This document shows positions 1-6,647 of a stretch of DNA of 19,177 nt, in pieces (the stretch's first letter is position 1; every line of letters begins with the position of its first letter). The position numbers and the translations under genes are program-made. Where the stretch lies: positions 1 to 19,177 of the forward strand of contig DIOL01000010.1 in the NCBI GenBank assembly GCA_002423895.1, written 5' to 3'. Below the pieces are notes generated by a model. That model was not told where the DNA came from and made no database searches. It saw nothing but the letters and a program-made list of their open reading frames with translations. This DNA is from Bacteroidales bacterium UBA5515. GTDB taxonomy: Bacteria; Bacteroidota; Bacteroidia; Bacteroidales; P3.

Positions 1-23
1 AACTTTTTTCAGGACAAGTCAGA

Positions 24-73
24 CTAATTAGATTGAAAGCTTATTTATTGACTTTTTAAGCTTAATCTATTAG
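24..73 (-). terminator. AT-rich hairpin after the flavoprotein gene, possible terminator
   Basis: Two inverted arms (24-42 and 58-73) share CTAAT, AGATT and AAGCTT blocks with small bulges and surround a 15-nt loop. The hairpin begins 3 nt beyond the stop codon of the minus-strand flavoprotein gene, so it sits where its terminator should be. A T-rich tract follows the right arm on the plus strand, so it could also stop a plus-strand gene arriving from the left. The stem is AT-rich and the minus-strand exit lacks a clean T-run. Confidence 0.4.
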
Positions 74-78
74 TTTTT
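37..78. repeat. Two degenerate 21-nt units at the left edge
   Basis: Unit 37-57 and unit 58-78 both start with AAGCTTA and end with TTTTT, and about 15 of 21 positions agree. The second unit runs into the stop codon (77-79) of the minus-strand flavoprotein gene. Bases 20-34 (CAGACTAATTAGATT) match 9750-9765 except for one missing G, which hints at the same repeat family as the array after the second trkH. Two units are few, and AT-rich sequence gives chance matches. Confidence 0.35.
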
Positions 79-2356
79 ATTCTTTACTTTTTATGTATTT
101 ATCAATAGCTTTTGCTGCTTGTTTTCCTGCACCCATTGCCAAAATAACTGTTGCTGCTCCAGAAACAGCATCACCTCCAGCAAATATTCCTTCTCTTGAA
201 GTTTGACCAAATTCATCAGCAATAATACCTCCCCATTTTTCTGAAGACAGGCCTTTGGTAGTATTAATGATAAGTGGATTAGGGTTTGTCCCTAAAGACA
301 TGATAACGCAATTGGTTTCTATCTCATATTCACTTCCCTTTACTTCAAATGGTCTTCTTCTTCCACTTTCGTCAGGTTCTCCAAGTTCCATACGAACGCA
401 TTTTATAGCTCTAACCCAACCTTTATCATCAGCAAGAATTTCAACTGGATTATTCATTGTATGGAAAATAATACCTTCTTCTTTTGCGTGATGAACTTCT
501 TCAACTCTTGCAGGCATTTCTTTTTCACTTCTACGGTAAACAATATGAGTTTCTGCGCCCAAACGTTTAGCTGTTCTTGCAGCATCCATAGCCACATTTC
601 CTCCTCCAACAATTACTGCCTTTGTTCCATTATAAACTGGAGTGTCGTAGCCTTCTTCAAAAGCTTTCATCAAATTGGAACGAGTTAGAATTTCGTTTGC
701 TGACAAAACTCCATTAAGATTTTCTCCTGGAATTCCCATAAATTTTGGCAATCCAGCACCTGATCCAATGTAAACAGCACTAAATCCTTCCTCATTCAAA
801 AGTTCATCAATTGTTATGCTCTTTCCAACGATAACATCATTGATTATCTTTACACCAAGCTTTTTAACATTTTCCACTTCATATTGAACAACTTCTTTTT
901 TAGGTAAACGAAACTCAGGAATTCCATAAACCAAAACTCCACCTGCTTCATGCAAAGCTTCAAATATGGTTACATCATATCCCATCTTAGCCAAATCGCC
1001 TCCACAAGTCAATCCACTTGGACCTGCTCCAACAATAGCAATCTTTTTACCATTTGAAACAACTTTATTTGAAAGTTCTATCTTATTATTTCTTGCCCAA
1101 TCAGCAACAAATCTTTCCAATTTACCAATAGAAACAGCTTCTCCCTTCTTACCTAAAATACATGTTCCTTCACATTGTGATTCTTGAGGACAAACTCTAC
1201 CACAAACAGCAGGAAGAGCAGTGTCTTCTGCCAAAATATGAGCTGCAGCTTCAAAATCTCCTACCTTTACTTTTCCAATAAATTGAGGAATTTTAACACT
1301 TACAGGACATTGAGTTACACATCCTGGTTTCTTACATTCAATACAACGAGATGCTTCTGCCATAGCTTCTTTTTCGTTATATCCATAAGATACTTCTTCA
1401 AAATTTTGTGCTCTTTGAACAGGGTCTTGTTCTCTAACCTTAACTCTTTTAAACTTTTCAACAACTATCTCAGAAGCTTTTTCAGATTGCTCAACACTTG
1501 AAGTTAAATTACAATGGTGTTTGTCTGTATCTTTTGCAATTTCAAATGTTTTATACATAGATTGACGTCTCATGGCTTCATCAAAATCTACCAAATGTCC
1601 GTCAAACTCAGGTCCATCAACGCAAGTGAATTGTGTTTTACCTCCAATGCTTACTCTACAAGCTCCACACATTCCAGTACCATCAACCATTAAAGTATTT
1701 AAACTAACAATGGTTTTGATATTGAATTCCCTGGTCAACATGCAAACAAATTTCATCATTATCATTGGACCAATTGCAACAACCTCATCGTAATGTTTGC
1801 CTTTGTTTTCAATCAAATCCCTGATAACATCTGTAACCAATCCCTTGTTTCCATTTGAACCGTCATCAGTACATATATATAAGTCTCTGCAAACATCTTT
1901 CATTTGTTTCTCAAGGATAATCATATCCTTAGTTTTAGCACCAACAACAACATCTACATCCAATCCCTGTTGCTTAAACCATTTAACTTGAGGATAAACT
2001 GGAGCTGTTCCAACACCACCAGCAACAAAAAGAATACTTTTTGACTTTAGTATTTCTTTATTTTGATGAACAAACTCACTTTCTCTTCCAAGTGGACCAA
2101 CAACATCTTTGAAGCTATCACCAACTTCAAGTTTAGCCATTCGTTGAGTTGATTTTCCAATGATTTGAAACACTAAAGTAATTGTTCCTTTTTCTCTGTC
2201 AAAATCACAAATGGTTAAAGGGATTCTTTCCCCTTTTTCATCAATAATAACTATTACAAATTGTCCTGGTTTAGCTGAACGTGCAACCCAAGGAGATAAA
2301 ACATCCATTAAATAGATGTTATCTGTAAGTTTTTGCTTCGATTGTATTTTAAACAT
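77..2356 (-). CDS. Fused NfnA/NfnB-type (SudB-SudA) FAD/iron-sulfur NAD(P)H:ferredoxin oxidoreductase
   Basis: A 759-residue fusion of two flavoproteins. Residues 1-265 resemble the PyrK/NfnA (SudB) electron-transfer subunit: a ferredoxin-reductase-type FAD and NAD(P) domain with GGVGTAP near 113-119, then a [2Fe-2S] site with C230, C233, C245 and a possible fourth ligand D225. Residues 325-759 resemble GltD/NfnB (SudA): cysteine groups C338/C341/C346/C350 and C385/C389/C395/C399 for [4Fe-4S] clusters, an FAD Rossmann motif GAGPSG (443-448), an NADPH motif GGGNVA (584-589) and a closing GGDA near 727-730. By family, this is likely a cytosolic electron-bifurcating transhydrogenase linking NADH, NADPH and ferredoxin, or a sulfide dehydrogenase. 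Automatic annotation often calls such fusions dihydroorotate dehydrogenase electron-transfer subunit plus glutamate synthase small chain, but no pyrD or gltB lies beside it. The start is the only ATG before the FAD domain. It lies 26 nt after the membrane-protein gene and may be co-transcribed with it. Confidence 0.85.
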   Translation of the reverse strand: MFKIQSKQKLTDNIYLMDVLSPWVARSAKPGQFVIVIIDEKGERIPLTICDFDREKGTITLVFQIIGKSTQRMAKLEVGDSFKDVVGPLGRESEFVHQNKEILKSKSILFVAGGVGTAPVYPQVKWFKQQGLDVDVVVGAKTKDMIILEKQMKDVCRDLYICTDDGSNGNKGLVTDVIRDLIENKGKHYDEVVAIGPMIMMKFVCMLTREFNIKTIVSLNTLMVDGTGMCGACRVSIGGKTQFTCVDGPEFDGHLVDFDEAMRRQSMYKTFEIAKDTDKHHCNLTSSVEQSEKASEIVVEKFKRVKVREQDPVQRAQNFEEVSYGYNEKEAMAEASRCIECKKPGCVTQCPVSVKIPQFIGKVKVGDFEAAAHILAEDTALPAVCGRVCPQESQCEGTCILGKKGEAVSIGKLERFVADWARNNKIELSNKVVSNGKKIAIVGAGPSGLTCGGDLAKMGYDVTIFEALHEAGGVLVYGIPEFRLPKKEVVQYEVENVKKLGVKIINDVIVGKSITIDELLNEEGFSAVYIGSGAGLPKFMGIPGENLNGVLSANEILTRSNLMKAFEEGYDTPVYNGTKAVIVGGGNVAMDAARTAKRLGAETHIVYRRSEKEMPARVEEVHHAKEEGIIFHTMNNPVEILADDKGWVRAIKCVRMELGEPDESGRRRPFEVKGSEYEIETNCVIMSLGTNPNPLIINTTKGLSSEKWGGIIADEFGQTSREGIFAGGDAVSGAATVILAMGAGKQAAKAIDKYIKSKE

Positions 2357-2382
2357 AAAAGTTTTAAAAGTATTTATTTTGA

Positions 2383-2868
2383 TTATTTTATTTCTTTGCC
2401 TTTTTCAATAACTGGCTGTGAAAGATTTTCTAATTCTTTATCACTTAAATTTAATTCAATTTTCAATTTGAATTTACTACTTCTATTTAACAGTATTAAA
2501 ATTACGAATAAAACTGAAAAAAAGAGGTATAAATAATTATTAGAAAGAATTAAAAACAGAATTGCAAAACCATTCATAATAGTATATGAATTTAAACGTT
2601 TCTTGTTTAAATTATGGTGAGCATTTAATCTTTTACCCATAGGGTAATCTCTGATTTTCAATAACTGAGATTGATATCTTTTCTTGCCCATAAGAAATAT
2701 CACAAGAATTATCATCATCATAATCACAGATAAATACATATTAATTTTATAATCAGATATTATTTTACCAACTATAAAAGTTGTAATAAATCCTGAAACA
2801 GTAAGAACAAAATTTATTATTATGTATTTGATATGCAGTCCATTTAAATTGTCAATATAAGTCTTCAT
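2383..2868 (-). CDS. Small multi-pass membrane protein of unknown function
   Basis: A 161-residue protein that I do not recognise. Hydrophobic segments lie at about 14-36, 42-61, 95-110 and 112-127, giving four likely membrane helices. A basic loop (62-93, many Lys/Arg/His) separates helices 2 and 3. A charged tail of about 30 residues ends with the pattern LSDKELENLSQPVIEKGKEI, which is probably cytosolic because positive charge concentrates on that side. There is no signal peptide beyond helix 1 and no catalytic motif. The ATG at 2868 follows a -7-like element by 28 nt. The flavoprotein gene begins 26 nt after its stop, so the two probably form one transcript, but the protein shows nothing that links it to redox chemistry. 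The very A/T-rich reading frame is open for its full length and has typical membrane-protein composition, so I regard it as real. Confidence 0.75.
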   Translation of the reverse strand: MKTYIDNLNGLHIKYIIINFVLTVSGFITTFIVGKIISDYKINMYLSVIMMMIILVIFLMGKKRYQSQLLKIRDYPMGKRLNAHHNLNKKRLNSYTIMNGFAILFLILSNNYLYLFFSVLFVILILLNRSSKFKLKIELNLSDKELENLSQPVIEKGKEIK

Positions 2869-2896
2869 ACTATTATTTTTTTGTGTTTTGAATTAG

Positions 2897-2904
2897 CAAA
2901 ATTA
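2897..2904 (-). promoter_or_regulatory. -7 element for the minus-strand membrane protein/flavoprotein pair
   Basis: Read on the minus strand this is TAATTTTG, a full match to the Bacteroidetes -7 consensus TAnnTTTG. It ends 28 nt before the ATG at 2868. No convincing -33 TTTG lies at the right distance. Confidence 0.5.
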
Positions 2905-2923
2905 TAAAAAAATTGCTTTTTAA

Positions 2924-2953
2924 TTGGTCTTATAATTTTTTTTTCTACTTTTG
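2924..2953 (+). promoter_or_regulatory. rho promoter (-33/-7)
   Basis: TTGG (2924-2927) and TACTTTTG (2946-2953), 18 nt apart, match the Bacteroidetes pattern of a -33 TTG-type box and a -7 TAnnTTTG box. Transcription would begin near 2960 and leave a rho leader of about 110 nt. The spacer 2869-3071 thus holds two divergent promoters. Confidence 0.6.
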
Positions 2954-2973
2954 CAAAGTTATTAAGGAATTTA

Positions 2974-3018
2974 ATGTACAATTTTTTCCTTCAAAAAAAC
3001 AAACATTTCCCAAAATGA
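2974..3018 (+). CDS. Candidate 14-residue leader peptide in the rho 5' leader
   Basis: ATG at 2974 opens a 14-codon frame (MYNFFLQKNKHFPK) ending in TGA at 3016-3018. The sequence AAGGAA (2964-2969) sits at Shine-Dalgarno distance, which is unusual here because most genes in the window, rho included, lack such a site. The frame lies wholly inside the predicted rho leader and ends 53 nt before the rho start. Like Rho itself it begins Met-Tyr-Asn. Enterobacterial rho has a leader peptide and is autoregulated; a similar role here is inference. A 14-codon frame can also arise by chance. Confidence 0.3.
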   Translation: MYNFFLQKNKHFPK

Positions 3019-3071
3019 TTATTTAGTATTAAAGCGATTTAGTCGCACATTTATTTATCATATTAATTTTT

Positions 3072-4862
3072 ATGTACAACAAATCTGAATTAGATGCAAA
3101 ATCTTTAGATGATTTAAAGTTAATTGCCAAGGAATTGAAAATTCCAAAGTTTAATAAGTTTAAAGAAGCAGAGTTAGTCTACAAAATATTAGACTTTCAA
3201 GCAGCAAACCCAGCCGAAGAAGATATTGCTAAAGAAGCTGAGAAAAAACAAAAAAATCAAAAAAGAGCTCGTCTAAAACCAAAACCTGTTGCAGAATCAA
3301 ATGTTGGAGCATCATTAAAAACAAATGAAACTAAAGACGAAAAACCAACTCCTCCACAAGCTCAAACTCCTGAAAAGCAAAAACCTCAACAAAAGCCCCA
3401 ACAACATCCAAAGAAACAAGCTATAAAAGAAAACTCTATTGAGGAATCTAAAGCGAAAATGAAAAGCGAATTAGATTTATTTGATATGAGCGTTCCTCAA
3501 ATAGATAATATTAAAAAGCCTGAGTTAAAATATAAACCTCAAGAAAAATCTCAGGTAGTTAATCCAGATGAAATTATTTTATCAGAAACAATTGCAAATG
3601 ATAAAATAGAAAATAAAGATATAAAAAAGGAAGAAGTAAAAATTGAACCTAAAGAAACTTCCGAAGGTAACAAATCAGAAATCAACGTTGAAAGTCCAAT
3701 TTCTCAACAAAATCAATCAAATAAGGTTGTTTATAATTTTGAGAAAGAAGGATTGATTGAGGCAGAAGGAGTTTTGGAAATTATGCCTGATGGATATGGT
3801 TTTTTACGTTCTTCTGACTACAACTATCTTAATTCTCCTGACGACATTTATGTTTCTCAATCTCAAATTAAACTTTTTGGGTTAAAAACTGGAGATACCG
3901 TTAGTGGAGTTATTCGTCCTCCAAAAGATGGAGAAAAATACTTTCCTTTAGTTAAGGCAAAATTAATTAATGGGAAAACCATTGATCAAATTAGAGATAG
4001 AGTTCCTTTTGATTATTTAACTCCTTTGTTCCCTCAAGAAAAATTTAAACTTACTGGACATAAAGGAGAAAGTCTTTCAACAAGAGTTATTGACCTGTTT
4101 ACACCTATTGGAAAAGGTCAAAGAGCTTTAATTGTTGCTCAACCAAAAACTGGTAAAACAACTCTATTGAAAGAAGTTGCAAATGCAATTGCTGCTAATC
4201 ATCCTGATGTTTATTTAATTGTTCTTTTAATTGATGAACGTCCTGAAGAAGTAACCGATATGCAAAGAACAGTTAATGCTGAAGTAATTGCATCTACTTT
4301 TGATGAACCAGCTGAAAGACACGTTAAAATTGCAAATCTTGTTTTAGAAAAAGCAAAACGAATGACAGAATGTGGACATGATGTTGTTATTGTTTTGGAT
4401 TCCATCACTCGTTTGGCGAGAGCTTATAATACTGTTGCTCCATCTTCTGGAAAGGTTCTTTCTGGAGGAGTTGAAGCGAATGCACTTCAAAAACCTAAAC
4501 GATTCTTTGGTGCTGCAAGAAATATTGAAAATGGCGGTTCACTAACAATTATTGCTACTGCATTGATTGAAACTGGTTCAAAAATGGATGAAGTTATTTT
4601 TGAAGAGTTTAAAGGAACAGGTAATATGGAATTGCAATTGGATAGAAAGATTTCAAATAAGAGAATCTATCCTGCAATTGATATTGTTGCATCTTCAACT
4701 CGTAGGGAAGATCTTCTTATGGAAGCAAGCATTGTTGGAAGAATGGGAATTGTTAGAAACTTCCTTTCAGATATGAATCCTGTAGAGGCAATGGAATTTA
4801 TCAAAAAACATATGCAAAATACAAGAAACAACGAAGAGTTTCTTCTTTCAATGAATTCATAA
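3072..4862 (+). CDS. rho: Transcription termination factor Rho with long disordered insert
   Basis: A 596-residue hexameric RNA-dependent ATPase that ends transcription of untranslated RNA. Residues 1-45 form the helical Rho N-terminal domain (SLDDLKLIAKELKI). Residues 48-222 are a low-complexity stretch rich in Lys, Glu, Gln, Pro and Asn that is absent from E. coli Rho (419 residues) and accounts for the extra length. The RNA-binding cold-shock-like domain starts near 226 (EGVLEIMPDGYGFLR, 232-246). The ATPase domain has the Walker A QPKTGKTT (357-364), ERPEEVTDMQR downstream, and the Walker B DVVIVLDSITR (437-447). The C-terminus ends 12 residues after NTRNNEEF. Transcription likely starts near 2960, leaving a leader of about 110 nt. 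glyQS follows after 36 nt, so the two are probably co-transcribed. Similar inserts are typical of Bacteroidetes Rho. Confidence 0.98.
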   Translation: MYNKSELDAKSLDDLKLIAKELKIPKFNKFKEAELVYKILDFQAANPAEEDIAKEAEKKQKNQKRARLKPKPVAESNVGASLKTNETKDEKPTPPQAQTPEKQKPQQKPQQHPKKQAIKENSIEESKAKMKSELDLFDMSVPQIDNIKKPELKYKPQEKSQVVNPDEIILSETIANDKIENKDIKKEEVKIEPKETSEGNKSEINVESPISQQNQSNKVVYNFEKEGLIEAEGVLEIMPDGYGFLRSSDYNYLNSPDDIYVSQSQIKLFGLKTGDTVSGVIRPPKDGEKYFPLVKAKLINGKTIDQIRDRVPFDYLTPLFPQEKFKLTGHKGESLSTRVIDLFTPIGKGQRALIVAQPKTGKTTLLKEVANAIAANHPDVYLIVLLIDERPEEVTDMQRTVNAEVIASTFDEPAERHVKIANLVLEKAKRMTECGHDVVIVLDSITRLARAYNTVAPSSGKVLSGGVEANALQKPKRFFGAARNIENGGSLTIIATALIETGSKMDEVIFEEFKGTGNMELQLDRKISNKRIYPAIDIVASSTRREDLLMEASIVGRMGIVRNFLSDMNPVEAMEFIKKHMQNTRNNEEFLLSMNS

Positions 4863-4898
4863 TAACAAATAAAGAAAAGATTTAAGGCTAAAACTAAA

Positions 4899-6425
4899 AT
4901 GGCACAAAACGAAGATTTATTTAAAAAGATAATCGCTCACGCAAAAGAATATGGTTTTATATTCCCTTCAAGTGAAATATATGATGGTATGGCTGCAGTG
5001 TATGATTATGGACAATATGGTGTTGAACTAAAAAACAATATAAAAAAGTATTGGTGGAAGTCAATGGTTCAAATGCATGAGAATATTGTAGGTATTGATT
5101 CTGCAATATTTATGCACCCTACCATTTGGAAAGCTTCTGGACATGTTGACGCTTTTAACGACCCTTTAATTGATAACAAAGATTCAAAGAAACGCTATCG
5201 TGCAGATGTTCTTATTGAAGATCATATTGCAAAGATTGAAGATAAGATTAATAAGGAAGTTGAAAAAGCTCATAAGCGATTCGGAGATAGTTTTGATAAA
5301 GAACAGTTCATCACAACAAATCAAAGAGTTTTGGAAAATCAAGCTAAAATTGATGATATAACAAAACGCTTTGCAGAGTTAATGAATAATAATGACCTTG
5401 GCGGAATTAAACTTCTAATTGAAGAACTTGGTATTGTCTGCCCAATATCTGGAAGCAGAAACTGGACAGATGTTCGTCAGTTCAATTTAATGTTTTCTAC
5501 CCAAATGGGTTCTGTAAGTGAGGACACAAACGTTGTTTATCTTCGTCCTGAAACGGCTCAAGGTATATTTGTAAACTATCTTAATGTTCAAAAGACAGGA
5601 AGAATGAAGATTCCTTTTGGAATTGCTCAAATAGGTAAAGCCTTCCGTAATGAGATTGTTGCTCGTCAGTTTATTTTCCGTATGCGTGAATTTGAACAAA
5701 TGGAAATGCAATACTTCGTTAAACCAGGAGAAGAACTTAAATGGTTTGAATATTGGAAAGAAACTCGAAAGAAATGGCATTTATCTCTTGGTATTCCTGA
5801 AGAAAAGTATCGTTTCCATGATCACGATAAGCTTGCACATTATGCCAATGCTGCAACTGATATAGAATTTGAGTTTCCTTTTGGCTTTAAAGAATTGGAA
5901 GGAATTCACTCTCGTACAGATTTTGACTTAAAAGCTCATCAAGAGTTCTCAGGAAAGAAACTTCAGTATTTTGATCCAGAAATTAACGAAAGCTATGTTC
6001 CTTACGTTGTGGAAACATCAATTGGATTGGATAGAACATTCCTTGCTGTTTTCTCACATAGCTTTGAAGAAGAAACTCTTGAAGATGGTTCAATAAGAAC
6101 TGTACTTAAGTTACCTAAGGTTCTTTGTCCTATTAAAGCTGCTGTTTTGCCTTTAGTTAAGAAAGACGGTATGCCAGAAAAGGCAAGAGAAATTTTAAGT
6201 TTGCTCAGAGATGATTTTATGGTTCAATATGATGAAAAGGATGCTATTGGTAAACGTTATAGAAGACAAGATGCTATTGGTACTCCATATTGCATAACTG
6301 TAGATACTCAAACCTTAGAGGACAATACTGTTACAATTCGTGAAAGAGACTCTATGAAACAAGACAGAGTGAGCATAGATGAACTTTCAAACTATATTCA
6401 TAAAGGGATTAAGCCATTGGCTTAG
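4899..6425 (+). CDS. glyQS: Glycyl-tRNA synthetase, dimeric class II type
   Basis: A 508-residue single-chain enzyme that charges tRNA-Gly in the cytosol; it belongs to the alpha2 type shared with archaea and eukaryotes, not the alpha2beta2 type of E. coli. Family motifs are clear: LRPETAQGIF (215-224), class II motif 2 with GKAFRNEI (246-253) and RMREFEQMEM, and motif 3 with ETSIGLDR (372-379). The C-terminal anticodon-binding domain starts near 406 (KVLCPIKAAVLPL) and includes YRRQDAIGTPYCITVD. The ATG at 4899 begins directly before the conserved first helix. It lies 36 nt after rho and has no Shine-Dalgarno site. The last three codons and the TAG stop form part of a terminator hairpin. Length is normal for the family and no key residue is missing. 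Confidence 0.97.
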   Translation: MAQNEDLFKKIIAHAKEYGFIFPSSEIYDGMAAVYDYGQYGVELKNNIKKYWWKSMVQMHENIVGIDSAIFMHPTIWKASGHVDAFNDPLIDNKDSKKRYRADVLIEDHIAKIEDKINKEVEKAHKRFGDSFDKEQFITTNQRVLENQAKIDDITKRFAELMNNNDLGGIKLLIEELGIVCPISGSRNWTDVRQFNLMFSTQMGSVSEDTNVVYLRPETAQGIFVNYLNVQKTGRMKIPFGIAQIGKAFRNEIVARQFIFRMREFEQMEMQYFVKPGEELKWFEYWKETRKKWHLSLGIPEEKYRFHDHDKLAHYANAATDIEFEFPFGFKELEGIHSRTDFDLKAHQEFSGKKLQYFDPEINESYVPYVVETSIGLDRTFLAVFSHSFEEETLEDGSIRTVLKLPKVLCPIKAAVLPLVKKDGMPEKAREILSLLRDDFMVQYDEKDAIGKRYRRQDAIGTPYCITVDTQTLEDNTVTIRERDSMKQDRVSIDELSNYIHKGIKPLA

Positions 6426-6432
6426 TCCTTTT
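6406..6432 (+). terminator. Intrinsic terminator overlapping the glyQS stop codon
   Basis: GGATTAAGCC (6406-6415) pairs with GGCTTAGTCC (6419-6428) over ten base pairs with one G-T wobble and a 3-nt loop, then TTTTATT. The glyQS stop codon TAG (6423-6425) lies in the right arm. The rest of the spacer up to 6621 is AT-rich and shows nothing else I can name. Confidence 0.65.
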
Positions 6433-6621
6433 ATTCTAAATAATTAATAAGATTATTTGACTGTTAAATCACTCTAAAATTCCAATTTCTACTTCTTACT
6501 TATGAAAATCTATTCATACATTATTTATATGTAATGAACTTATTCTATATTGTTATTTTATTGGAGTAAAATTATTTTGAAAATAAGATTAAAATAAAGA
6601 CTTCAATATTTGTTTTTTTTA

Positions 6622-6629
6622 TACTTTTG
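6622..6629 (+). promoter_or_regulatory. -7 element of the first trkH
   Basis: TACTTTTG is a full match to TAnnTTTG. It ends 18 nt before the preferred GTG start at 6648, so the mRNA leader would be only about 12 nt. The in-frame TTG at 6627 lies inside this element and so is unlikely to be translated. No good -33 box is visible. Confidence 0.5.
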
Positions 6630-6647
6630 CGTCCTAATTTTTTAATA

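Noticed and set aside
1184..1501. Plus-strand frame of 105 codons
   Set aside because: Antisense to the iron-sulfur region of the flavoprotein fusion; composition (many Phe, Ser, Asn) is that of reversed AT-rich codons.
77..2356. Annotation as glutamate synthase small subunit or dihydroorotate dehydrogenase electron-transfer subunit
   Set aside because: The two-part fusion matches NfnAB/SudAB better, and neither gltB nor pyrD is adjacent; without a phylogeny this remains a judgement.
3033..3045. Short hairpin GCGA-TTTAG-TCGC in the rho leader
   Set aside because: A four-base-pair stem is too weak to support a riboswitch or attenuator claim.
6627..6647. Upstream TTG start for trkH copy 1
   Set aside because: The codon is part of a consensus -7 promoter element and the added residues have no match in copy 2.
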